Shown: positions 51,803 to 59,548 of the stretch, one piece after another
Numbering within the stretch: the stretch's first letter is position 1
How the letters are laid out: every line of letters starts with the position of its first letter
Source: Halorhabdus sp. BNX81
Lineage (GTDB): Archaea; Halobacteriota; Halobacteria; Halobacteriales; Haloarculaceae
Length of the DNA stretch: 64,000 nucleotides
Assembly (NCBI RefSeq): GCF_029229925.1
Contig: NZ_CP107254.1
Location: 1,302,001-1,366,000, forward strand
Direction of reading: 5' to 3'
Notes under the pieces: model-generated
Told to the model about the DNA's origin: nothing
The model's database searches: none
Seen by the model: only the letters and a program-made list of their open reading frames with translations
Position numbers and translations under genes: made by a program

Positions 51803-52045
51803 ATGACCACAGACACGATCGCAATGGCGGTTAGACAAACGATCGCGGATCTCACGGCCGACCAGGCGGAGAGTCCGGTCGAACTGCTGTTCGTCGGTGA
51901 GCACTCGGTCTGGCTGGTCGTCGCCCCCGATCGGATCGAAAGCGAGGAGGCCATCATCGACGTGTTCCGGGAAATTGAATCGATTCCGGGCGTCAAAACC
52001 CTCTACGTCGAACGAGACGACACAACCCGGGCAGCGCTTCCGTGA
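51803..52045 (+). CDS. Small conserved-looking protein downstream of nar
   Basis: An 80-residue acidic protein: MTTDTIAMAVRQTIADLTAD, then a strand pair VELLFVGEHSVWLVVAPDRI, EEAIIDVFREIESIPGVKTLYVERDD. The alpha-beta pattern is ferredoxin-like in shape. It lies 48 bp after the HEAT gene and may be on the nar mRNA. No family recognised. After it, 52046-52145 is AT-rich and holds only a probable promoter. Confidence 0.55.
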   Translation: MTTDTIAMAVRQTIADLTADQAESPVELLFVGEHSVWLVVAPDRIESEEAIIDVFREIESIPGVKTLYVERDDTTRAALP

Positions 52046-52145
52046 ATCATATTGAACGGCGAAAACACCGTTGTCTTGTTGCAATACACTTCCTAACGGA
52101 AAATTAAAACAATAGGTATTTGTATTTGATCTTTTATTAGCGGCT

Positions 52146-53510
52146 ATGGAACAGCGACGACGACATGTCCTTGAACGTCTCGGTGTCCTTGGGATTACGG
52201 CTCTCGCGGGTTGTAATACCCTCTCTAGCGATACAACGAATGCAGAGACGGACACTCGTTCGGACCACAATCCGAGTATCACCTCACAGCACACTGAAGG
52301 ACGGTCTCCCACCGCGCCACCCACACCGCCGTCCACTCAAACCACGAAACTATCGGCTGGTGATGGCGACGCAGACGACTCCTTGGGCCAATCAGTGGCG
52401 GTGTCGGGAGACGGGTCAACAGTTGTCGTTGGGACCAACACTGATGAAGATCCAAACGGGAGAGGTTCGGGGTCGGCATACGTGTATTCGAACGCTGGCG
52501 GGTCCTGGATCCAGGAAGCAAAACTCGCCCCTACTGATGGCGATTTGGAGGACTGGTTCGGCATGTCAGTGACAATATCAGGTGACGGGTCGATAGCCAT
52601 CATCGGGGCTCCTGGTGACGAGGATCCGAACGGCCCGACGGCGGGTTCGGCATACGTCTTTACAAAAGCGGGTGAAGATTGGACCCGCGAAACGAAGCTC
52701 GCAGCCAGCGATGGCGATGCAGGGGATCGATTCGGCAGGTCGGTGGCGATATCCGGAGACGGATCGACGGCGATCATCGGGGCCTCCTGGGATGCGGATC
52801 CGAACGGGACCTCCGCAGGCGCAGCGTACGTATTTTCACAATCGAGTGGATCATGGTCGCAAGAAGCGAAACTGTCCGCCGACGATGGCGAACCAAAAGA
52901 CGGGCTTGGGAATCCAGTGGCCACCTCACGTGATGGCTCGACCGCGATTGCCGGAACCTCCGGTGGAACCTCGGCGTACCTGTTTTCGAAAACAGGGGGA
53001 TCCTGGACGCAAGAAGCCAAATTGGCCATTGACGATGGCAATGTCACAGGCGGGTTCGGCTGGTCAGTGACGGTAGCAGGTGACGGATCAACCGCCATCG
53101 TCGGGGTCCCTTTCGAGGAGGATATGCTCAATGATTCGGGGTCGGCATACGTCTTTTCGAAGGCAGGCGGGTCCTGGACACAAGAAGCAAAGCTAGTGCC
53201 CTCCGATCGCGGTGCTGGGGACTTCTTTGGCAGGTCTGTCGCTATATCCGATAACAGCGCAATTGCGACCGTCAGTGCGATCACCGCCACGAAATCGGGC
53301 ACATTCTCAAGCGGTTCGGCATACGTGTTTACTAAGGCTGATGGGGACTGGACCCAGGAAGCGAAACTGGCAGCCGACGATAGCGATACGGGAGACCAGC
53401 TCGGCTTCTCGATGGCACTGTCAGGTGACGGATCGACGGCCGTCGCTGGGGCACCTGGTGATGATGATCCCAACGGTGAGGATGCAGGGTCAGCCTACAT
53501 ATTCGAGTAA
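52146..53510 (+). CDS. Beta-propeller (FG-GAP-like repeat) lipoprotein
   Basis: A 454-residue exported protein. MEQRRRHVLERLGVLGITALAGC is a Tat-type leader with lipobox ALAGC. After a Thr/Pro-rich linker come about seven copies of a 50-60 residue repeat with core W-x-Q-E-A-K-L-x3-D-G-D ... FG-x-S-V-x2-SGDGST ... GSAYVF, matching FG-GAP_2-like seven-bladed propellers, likely on the cell surface. Base composition is visibly lower in GC than its neighbours and codon use differs, and the upstream region is AT-rich, which suggests transfer. Ligand unknown. Confidence 0.85.
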   Translation: MEQRRRHVLERLGVLGITALAGCNTLSSDTTNAETDTRSDHNPSITSQHTEGRSPTAPPTPPSTQTTKLSAGDGDADDSLGQSVAVSGDGSTVVVGTNTDEDPNGRGSGSAYVYSNAGGSWIQEAKLAPTDGDLEDWFGMSVTISGDGSIAIIGAPGDEDPNGPTAGSAYVFTKAGEDWTRETKLAASDGDAGDRFGRSVAISGDGSTAIIGASWDADPNGTSAGAAYVFSQSSGSWSQEAKLSADDGEPKDGLGNPVATSRDGSTAIAGTSGGTSAYLFSKTGGSWTQEAKLAIDDGNVTGGFGWSVTVAGDGSTAIVGVPFEEDMLNDSGSAYVFSKAGGSWTQEAKLVPSDRGAGDFFGRSVAISDNSAIATVSAITATKSGTFSSGSAYVFTKADGDWTQEAKLAADDSDTGDQLGFSMALSGDGSTAVAGAPGDDDPNGEDAGSAYIFE

Positions 53511-53740
53511 CCAGTTTCACGGAGACCTCAAGTCGGTACCAAACGGCGACAGTGTGAACGGTGATCTCTACGTCAGTCGATCGCTGTAGCCCGGATTGTT
53601 CGCTCCTATCAATCGAGAAGCGTCGCATTCGGGGACGCCATTCCTGTTTTTCTGATAGCATTCAATCCATCGTAACTCGTGAGTGAGTTGTGCTAATGGA
53701 GGTGGAAGGTGCTGCCCTCCAAACGGAGGAGTACCGTATT

Positions 53741-53751
53741 GAACATATTCG
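53741..53751. promoter_or_regulatory. NarO-box-like GAACATATTCG upstream of radical SAM gene
   Basis: GAAC-AT-ATTCG, the same 10-mer GAACATATTC as at 55303 and one base from the nirK palindrome. It lies 50 bp before GTG 53802. The gap 53511-53801 has no other feature I can support. Confidence 0.4.
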
Positions 53752-53858
53752 GGAAGGTTGCCACTATCCCTGAGTGAAACATATCGGTATGGCCAATACT
53801 GGTGACTGCTTCACCCGTGATTCCGCCGAACCGTCTCTGCCCGTGGGAGGGGGTTGAC

Positions 53859-54977
53859 GTGCGACCGACCGATATCGACCCGAGCGAGCGCCCGATCGTC
53901 CTCATCTGGGAGCTCACCCAGGCCTGTGATCTCGCCTGCAAACACTGCCGGGCCGAGGCCGAAGACCTCCGCCATCCGGACGAACTCACGACAGCGGAAG
54001 GAAAGCAGTTGCTCGCCGACGCGTCGGAATTCGGCGACGAGCAACTTGTCGTCCTCTCCGGTGGGGACCCGCTCTACCGGGACGACGTCACCGAACTCGT
54101 CGAATACGGAACTGACCAGGGACTCCGGATGACGCTGACGCCGAGTGGGACGGCCTCGCTGACGCCTGAACGCATCGAGGCGCTCGCCAGCGCTGGTCTC
54201 CGGCGCATGGCAGTCAGCCTGGACGGTCCGGACGCCGAATCACACGACGAGTTCCGGCAGGAAGCGGGGAGTTTCGAGCAGACGATCGCCGCTGCACGGA
54301 CCGCTCGCGAGAAGGGGCTGCCGTTGCAGGTCAACACGACGGTCTGTGCGGAGACTGTCGACGAGCTGCCGGCGATCCGCGATCTGGTAGCTGATCTGGG
54401 CGCGGTGCTATGGTCGGTGTTCTTCCTCGTGCCGATCGGTCGGGGGACGGTACTCGATCCGATCTCGCCAGAGCGTGCCGAAGACGTGATGGAGTGGCTC
54501 GCTGGCGTCCAGCGAGACGCTGACTTCGGCATCAAGACGACCGAAGCGCCGCACTACCGACGGGTTGCGCTCCAACGACGGCAAGATGGAGCAGGTGGTC
54601 GCCCGCCCATGGGGCAGCAGCGTCACTCATCAAGCGGGGACCGGTCGACGGGGATCACCGCCGGCAACGGCTTCGCGTTCGTCAGTCACACCGGCGAGGT
54701 GTTCCCGTCAGGCTTCCTCCCGCAGTCAGCCGGCAACGTCCGCGAGACGAGTGTCGTCGACATCTACCGCAACGGGGACCTCTTCGAGCGACTCCGGGAT
54801 CCTGATGAACTCTCCGGGAAGTGTGGGGCCTGTGAGTTCCGATTCGTCTGTGGTGGCAGTCGCTCGCGAGCGTTCGCGACTACGGGCGATCCGATGGCGA
54901 GCGATCCACTCTGTGCGTACGTTCCCGAGGGCTACGACGGTGCGCTCCCCGATGGAGCTCCGGAAACCGCGGACTGA
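53859..54977 (+). CDS. Radical SAM/SPASM protein (AhbD/NirJ-like, TIGR04053-type)
   Basis: A 372-residue radical SAM enzyme. The cluster motif is TQACDLACKHCRAEAED (C-x3-C-x2-C), then LSGGDPLY and AVSLDGPDAESHD; the C-terminal SPASM-like part has CGACEFRFVCGGSRSRA and a later Cys. GTG 53859 is chosen because GGAGGGGG lies 8 nt upstream; GTG 53802 is an alternative that would suit the regulatory site. AhbD/NirJ relatives decarboxylate tetrapyrroles; others mature peptides. In this denitrification island a heme-related role is plausible but unproven. Confidence 0.82.
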   Translation: MRPTDIDPSERPIVLIWELTQACDLACKHCRAEAEDLRHPDELTTAEGKQLLADASEFGDEQLVVLSGGDPLYRDDVTELVEYGTDQGLRMTLTPSGTASLTPERIEALASAGLRRMAVSLDGPDAESHDEFRQEAGSFEQTIAAARTAREKGLPLQVNTTVCAETVDELPAIRDLVADLGAVLWSVFFLVPIGRGTVLDPISPERAEDVMEWLAGVQRDADFGIKTTEAPHYRRVALQRRQDGAGGRPPMGQQRHSSSGDRSTGITAGNGFAFVSHTGEVFPSGFLPQSAGNVRETSVVDIYRNGDLFERLRDPDELSGKCGACEFRFVCGGSRSRAFATTGDPMASDPLCAYVPEGYDGALPDGAPETAD

Positions 54978-55028
54978 GGAACAGCGACGACATTGGTGTG
55001 TGCCCGCTTAAAACTGCCCCGTGGTACG

Positions 55029-55262
55029 TCACTTCTTCGGCAACGTCGCGACGAATTTGCCCTCGCCCTGACACGCTACCTCGTAGTTGTCCGCGTCGAA
55101 GGCGTCGACTTCGGCCTGGAATTCATAAAACAGCGGTTTCGGTTCGTGGTCGTTGATGATTTCGAGGGACTCGCCACCCTCTAACTCCTCGAAAGCGTCG
55201 TGAATTTTCGGATGGCGCTCCGGCGGCGGCACGTCCCTGAGATCTAGCGTGGTTGCTGGCAT
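55029..55262 (-). CDS. DUF2249 protein 1
   Basis: A 77-residue DUF2249 domain: LDLRDVPPPERHPKIHDAFEEL, GGESLEIINDHEPKPLFYEF and EGKFVATLPKK. The family is a TusA-like alpha-beta fold common next to nitrite and nitric oxide reductase genes. ATG 55262 follows a NarO-box-like site by 40 bp. Two such genes flank the MOSC gene here. The molecular role is unknown; binding of a metal or sulfur species has been guessed for the family. Confidence 0.87.
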   Translation of the reverse strand: MPATTLDLRDVPPPERHPKIHDAFEELEGGESLEIINDHEPKPLFYEFQAEVDAFDADNYEVACQGEGKFVATLPKK

Positions 55263-55301
55263 ACAGGCGTCTTCTGGGATGTGGCCGTGAAGCGATTCCC
55301 C

Positions 55302-55312
55302 CGAACATATTC
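55302..55312 (-). promoter_or_regulatory. NarO-box-like CGAACATATTC upstream of DUF2249 gene 1
   Basis: CGAAC-AT-ATTC (one mismatch from CGAAC-N2-GTTCG), 40 bp before the start codon at 55262, matching the 38-39 bp distances seen for DUF2249 gene 2 and narO. It lies inside the end of the MOSC gene intergenic overlap region (55313-55321). Confidence 0.45.
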
Positions 55313-55321
55313 CGCCGGTCG

Positions 55322-56098
55322 TCATCCGAGGACCTTGACCGGGTCGCCGACCGCGATCTCCGATTCCCTGTCGGACTTAGGAATCGACGCGATGAGCATC
55401 AGCGTATAATAGTGATTGAACGCGTCTTCGTCGGCCCAGTCGGGGAAGGTACGCTCGCGCATTTCGACGAACCGTTCGCGGAACGCGGGCGTCGGCTCTC
55501 CAGTGTCTGGATCGCGCTCGGGAACGACACACCGTCCACAGGGCGTCACACCGTCGAACCGGACGTCGGCAGCCTCGAAAATGGGGGCGTCGTCGCCGAC
55601 AAAGCGGTCCTCCCAGAACGCGGGCACGCCGGAAACCTCGACGTTGGCCCGGAGTCTGCGGCGCACACTCCCGACTGTCAACTCGTCGAACCACGACGCG
55701 ACTGCCTCTAGGGTCGCCGTGGAGACGACCGACGGCCCCATGTCCCGGCGGTCGACGAATCCCAGGGACTCGTCCCGGCGTAGCGTCAGGTCGGCCTCGA
55801 AAAACTCGCCGAACCACGACTCCGCCTGCCGACGATCATCCTCCACGTCGAGGTCGAACTCTCGTTGGTCGCCGGCAGGGGTTTCGACCGTCAATACACC
55901 GGTCGCCGTCTCGAACCCGGTCGTCAACTCGTGGATTCGATCGGTCCGCTTGCCGTTGAAGACCTCGCCGTCGGCGTCAAACAGTGCATACTCCCGGTCG
56001 TGCTCGAGCGTCCCTCCTTCGAGAACGCGAGCGGTTTCGACGTCGATCCCGTCGAGTCCCTTGACCGGGAATACACGAAGTCGTTCGAGCTGTGCCAT
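55322..56098 (-). CDS. MOSC-domain protein
   Basis: A 258-residue protein with an N-terminal MOSC beta barrel (LRVFPVKGLDGIDVETARVLEGG, then LEHDREYALFD) and a C-terminal MOSC domain with the conserved Cys in VTPCGRCVVPERDPDTGEPTPAF. MOSC proteins bind molybdenum cofactor and include mARC-type reductases of N-hydroxylated compounds. It lies between two DUF2249 genes in the denitrification island, so use of Mo from the adjacent cofactor genes is likely. Substrate unknown. It starts 48 bp after DUF2249 gene 2 and may share its transcript. Confidence 0.88.
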   Translation of the reverse strand: MAQLERLRVFPVKGLDGIDVETARVLEGGTLEHDREYALFDADGEVFNGKRTDRIHELTTGFETATGVLTVETPAGDQREFDLDVEDDRRQAESWFGEFFEADLTLRRDESLGFVDRRDMGPSVVSTATLEAVASWFDELTVGSVRRRLRANVEVSGVPAFWEDRFVGDDAPIFEAADVRFDGVTPCGRCVVPERDPDTGEPTPAFRERFVEMRERTFPDWADEDAFNHYYTLMLIASIPKSDRESEIAVGDPVKVLG

Positions 56099-56145
56099 CG
56101 CTTTTTCTTGGAACGATCCGGGGAAAATCTTGGCGTCCTCGACGT

Positions 56146-56379
56146 TCAGGCGTGCCGGATCTCGACGTGGTACTCCTGTGGACCGACCTGCTCGGTCTCA
56201 TGGGTGAACCCGCGGGCTTGAAGAACGTCGTACAGCGGCTCGGGCTCAAAGCTATTGATCAACAGGAACGACCCATCTTCTGAGAGCGTTGCCAGGCCGT
56301 CCATGATTGCCTCGAAAGGCTCGCCGTCGATCTCTCGGGCGTCGAGCGTTGCCTCGTGAGCGTCGGCGTGTTGCTCCAT
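56146..56379 (-). CDS. DUF2249 protein 2
   Basis: A 77-residue DUF2249 domain: ATLDAREIDGEPFEAIMDGL, DGSFLLINSFEPEPLYDVLQARGF, then TEQVGPQEYHVEIRHA. ATG 56379 is preferred to the extension to 56457, which lies over the regulatory site. It is divergent from nirK and paralogous to the gene at 55029. The pair plus MOSC are likely co-expressed with nirK. Function unknown. Confidence 0.87.
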   Translation of the reverse strand: MEQHADAHEATLDAREIDGEPFEAIMDGLATLSEDGSFLLINSFEPEPLYDVLQARGFTHETEQVGPQEYHVEIRHA

Positions 56380-56416
56380 GGGGTTCCTTGTGGGTTCCCC
56401 GGTATTCGCGTTCTCC

Positions 56417-56428
56417 CGAACTTGTTCG
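56417..56428 (-). promoter_or_regulatory. NarO-box-like palindrome CGAAC-TT-GTTCG upstream of DUF2249 gene 2
   Basis: A perfect 12-bp palindrome, 38 bp before the DUF2249 start at 56379. Together with 56511 this gives two sites in the divergent DUF2249/nirK region. Confidence 0.55.
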
Positions 56429-56510
56429 TCTCGCCACTCGGTCTGCGGTGGACACATCGAGTGGTGCTACCTGTCCAGGTCTCGCGCTAGTATTCGACGC
56501 CGCACCATCC

Positions 56511-56520
56511 GAACATGTTC
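56511..56520 (+). promoter_or_regulatory. NarO-box-like palindrome GAAC-AT-GTTC upstream of nirK
   Basis: A perfect 10-bp palindrome 53 bp before the nirK ATG. No good TATA box is seen between it and the gene, as in activator-dependent promoters. Confidence 0.5.
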
Positions 56521-56572
56521 TGCTCAACTCCTTTCGATGTCCGTCGACGACGTTCGATAGAGGCACAGACTG

Positions 56573-57661
56573 ATGTCATCTATCCCGGTCGCCACACGAC
56601 GGCGCGTTCTCCAGGCCCTCGGAGTCGGCGGCGCCGCGGCCCTCGCCGGCTGTGGTGCGTCGAGCGACACCGACGACCAGCCTGCCGAGAATACGTCACC
56701 CACCGAACCACGCATGAACGATCCCCAGACGACAGACGTCGACCGTATCGCCGCCGATCCGACCGACGTCCCTGATCCGATCGATCGATCCTCGCCGGCG
56801 ACAGTCAACGTCGAACTCGAAACGCGCGAACTCGTCGCCGAAGTCGAGCCGGGCGTCACTTACACGTACATGACCTTCGACAACCAGGTTCCGGGGCCAC
56901 TGATCCGGGTCCGCAAAGGTGACACGGTGAATATGACGGTCACCAGCCACGAGGACAACACGATGCCCCACAACATCGACCTCCACGCGGTCAGGGGGCC
57001 AGGTGGCGGGGCCGAGGCGTCGATGGTCGCCCCCGGCGAAACCGAGACCTTCCAGTTCAAGGCGACCTACCCCGGCGCGTTCATCTATCACTGTGCCGTC
57101 CCGAACCTGGACTATCACATCGCCTCGGGGATGTATGGCCTCATTCTCGTCGAACCCGAGGACGGGCTTCCCGAGGTCGATCACGAACTCTACTTCGGCC
57201 AGAACGAACTCTATACCACAGGCGACGTCTCCCAGGATGGCCACCACGACTTCGACATGGATGCGATGACGGCCGAAGAGCCGACGTACGTGCTCATGAA
57301 CGGTGAGAGCCGCGCTATTACGGAAAATCGGTATGGCCCGGTAACCGTCGACGTCGGCGACACCGCCCGCGTGTACTTCGTCAACGGCGGTCCGAACCTC
57401 ACGTCGAGTTTCCACCCGATCGGGTGTGTCTGGGACGAAGTCCATCCCCAGGGTGGGATCGGGGGCCAGCCCCATCGAAACATTCAGACGACGCCCGTCA
57501 TGCCCGGCTCGGCGACCATCGCGACGATGCACTTCGAGGTCCCCGGCCCAGTGAAACTCGTCGATCACGCTCTCTCACGGGTCGCCCGGAAAGGGCTCCT
57601 GGCAGTCGTCGAAGCCGAGGGCGACGCCCGTCCTGATCTCTTCGATCCCGATCCGGACTGA
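56573..57661 (+). CDS. nirK: Copper nitrite reductase NirK
   Basis: A 362-residue multicopper oxidase-type enzyme that reduces nitrite to nitric oxide outside the membrane. The leader TRRRVLQALGVGGAAALAGC joins twin Arg and a lipobox, so it is a lipid-anchored Tat substrate. Cupredoxin 1 carries MPHNIDLHA (type 1 and type 2 His), YHCAVPNLDYHIASGMYG (His-Cys, His, Met of type 1 copper); cupredoxin 2 has SSFHPIG (His) and VDHALSR (His) for type 2 copper. Length matches haloarchaeal NirK. No nitric oxide reductase is in the window. Confidence 0.95.
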   Translation: MSSIPVATRRRVLQALGVGGAAALAGCGASSDTDDQPAENTSPTEPRMNDPQTTDVDRIAADPTDVPDPIDRSSPATVNVELETRELVAEVEPGVTYTYMTFDNQVPGPLIRVRKGDTVNMTVTSHEDNTMPHNIDLHAVRGPGGGAEASMVAPGETETFQFKATYPGAFIYHCAVPNLDYHIASGMYGLILVEPEDGLPEVDHELYFGQNELYTTGDVSQDGHHDFDMDAMTAEEPTYVLMNGESRAITENRYGPVTVDVGDTARVYFVNGGPNLTSSFHPIGCVWDEVHPQGGIGGQPHRNIQTTPVMPGSATIATMHFEVPGPVKLVDHALSRVARKGLLAVVEAEGDARPDLFDPDPD

Positions 57662-57706
57662 CGCTCGCCCCGGCGGGTCGGTCCCGCTCCGTCCCGTTCG
57701 GCCGAT

Positions 57707-59548
57707 TCACTCACTCGCCAGTCGGTCGCGCAGTATCCGGACACCGGCTTTCTCCAGCCGATCCGCCGCGGCAACGATCTCGACGCGCTCTGTGCCGAGT
57801 GACACGAACGTCACGTCCAGGTCCGCAGCGGTTTCCGCCAGTGTGACCCCAGCGTCGGCGTCCCCGGCAACCACCCGCCGCGCGGGGCTTTCGAACGATC
57901 GCGTCTCGATCGTCCGGAGCGAACGCTGGAGCGTGGCTTGCGCCTCATCACGAGAATTCACGAGTTCGCCGATCGCCGCGTCGAAACTCCCAGCGAGTCC
58001 CCACTGGGAATCGACCGTCGCCACGAGGAGATCGCCGTCGATCAGGTCATCGAGACCGGTCACGTCGTCCGGATTGCCGGTGGGAACGGCCAGCCCCCAC
58101 TCGCGCTCCCAGGAATCAAGGACCTCGCTGTCTGCCGGGGCTTCGATGGGACCGGCGATCACGGCCACATCCGTGACGCCGTCTTCGAGCAGGCGGACGC
58201 CGGTCCGCGATCCCTCAGCGAGATACCGAGGTCGGTCGAGTTGGTCCAGCAGATCCCACAGGTGTGGGTCGCCTTCGCCGGCCCCGAGCAACGACGGGAT
58301 GGCGGCGGCAGCCGAGAACAACTCGACAGTGACGGACTCCTCGGGATCGAGGTACGCCGTTTGGGCGCTGACGTCGACGACGCCGTCGGCGTCGACCAGT
58401 GTCGTGGTCGCGCCGCTGCCCTTGTCGACGGGATACGCGAGCGTCCGTCCGACCCCATCTTCGACGAGGGCGACCGGGAGAAAGCGCCGTCGTCCTTCCT
58501 CGAAGCGTGCGCGAGTCGCCATGTCGGCGTCGACCGTTGCCGTCCGGCGCTCAGGGAGTCCGGCGGCCGCGCGGATCGCCGGTGCGACGAACACCCGGAA
58601 TATCGTGAGCGCGGACACCGGATATCCGGGAAGCCCGATGTACGCTGCGTCCTCGAACTCCCCGACGATCGTCGGCTTCCCCGGCTTGACTGCTGTGCCG
58701 TGAAGCAGCAACTCCCCACGCTGCTCGATCACCCGATAGATGACGTCCATCGTACTCGCGCTCGTCGATCCCGAGGAGAGCACGAGGTCACACTCGTTTG
58801 CCGCCTGGGTGAGTGTATCCGCGATCGACCCCTCGTCGTCGCCGACGTGTGGGTACACCCGAGCAATGCCGCCCGCTTCTTCGACTGCTGCGGCGATCGT
58901 GTAGCTGTTGACGTCGTGAATCTGGCCGGCGGCACTGTCGAGAGTATCGTCGGGACGGACCAGTTCGTCACCGGTCGAGATGATGCCGACCGTCGGCGGT
59001 TCTCGAACCGTAACTGCGTCACAACCGATCGCCGACAGCAGCCCGAGCTCACGGGGCGTCAGTCGCGTTCCCGGGCCGAGGACGCGCCGGCCGGCCGCCA
59101 CGTCGGCCCCCGCCGGCATGACGTTCTCGCCGGGGGTCACCGCATCCCGGATTGCCACCGAGCCGTCGCGCTCGCTCGTCACCTCGATCACGACGACCGC
59201 GTTCGCCCCTGGCGGCAGGACCGCACCGGTCGAGATCTCGATTGCCTCGCCCGCCTCGATCGATTCTGTCGGGTTCTCTCCCGCATGGAGCGTCCCAGCC
59301 ACAGTGAGTTCGACGGGTGACACCTCGCCCGCGTCGACGGTGTCACCGGCCCGGACAGCGTACCCGTCCATCGCTGCACGGTCGAAGCCTGGCACGTCAA
59401 TTTCGGCCGTGGTCCGCTCGGCGAGCACTCGCCCACGGGCATTTTCAAGGCTGACTCGTTCCGTCCCGGCTTCGAGTTCGAGACTGTCGATTGTTTCGGC
59501 CAGTTCTTCCCCTGAGGCCAGATCACGGAACTCGCGTCGATCAGTCAC
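57707..59548 (-). CDS. moeA2: MoeA fused to a periplasmic-binding-like domain
   Basis: A 613-residue fusion. Residues 1-400 are MoeA (molybdopterin molybdotransferase): VPGFDRAAMDGYAVRA, IEISTGAVLPPGANAVV, LLSAIGCDAVTVREPPTVGIISTGDEL, SSGSTSASTMDVIYRVIE and GLPGYPVSALTIF. Residues 420-613 are a substrate-binding domain (LDRPRYLAEGSRTGVRLLEDG, ARRVVAGDADAGVTLAETAADLDVTFVSLG), as in MoeA/LysR-type fusions. It inserts molybdenum; the extra domain may sense molybdate or tungstate. GTG 59548 overlaps the stop of the upstream moeA. Confidence 0.9.
   Translation of the reverse strand: MTDRREFRDLASGEELAETIDSLELEAGTERVSLENARGRVLAERTTAEIDVPGFDRAAMDGYAVRAGDTVDAGEVSPVELTVAGTLHAGENPTESIEAGEAIEISTGAVLPPGANAVVVIEVTSERDGSVAIRDAVTPGENVMPAGADVAAGRRVLGPGTRLTPRELGLLSAIGCDAVTVREPPTVGIISTGDELVRPDDTLDSAAGQIHDVNSYTIAAAVEEAGGIARVYPHVGDDEGSIADTLTQAANECDLVLSSGSTSASTMDVIYRVIEQRGELLLHGTAVKPGKPTIVGEFEDAAYIGLPGYPVSALTIFRVFVAPAIRAAAGLPERRTATVDADMATRARFEEGRRRFLPVALVEDGVGRTLAYPVDKGSGATTTLVDADGVVDVSAQTAYLDPEESVTVELFSAAAAIPSLLGAGEGDPHLWDLLDQLDRPRYLAEGSRTGVRLLEDGVTDVAVIAGPIEAPADSEVLDSWEREWGLAVPTGNPDDVTGLDDLIDGDLLVATVDSQWGLAGSFDAAIGELVNSRDEAQATLQRSLRTIETRSFESPARRVVAGDADAGVTLAETAADLDVTFVSLGTERVEIVAAADRLEKAGVRILRDRLASE

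Noticed and set aside
53859-54977. Calling the radical SAM gene nirJ
   Set aside because: Nitrite reductase here is copper type; the sequence only supports the broad AhbD/NirJ/SPASM group.
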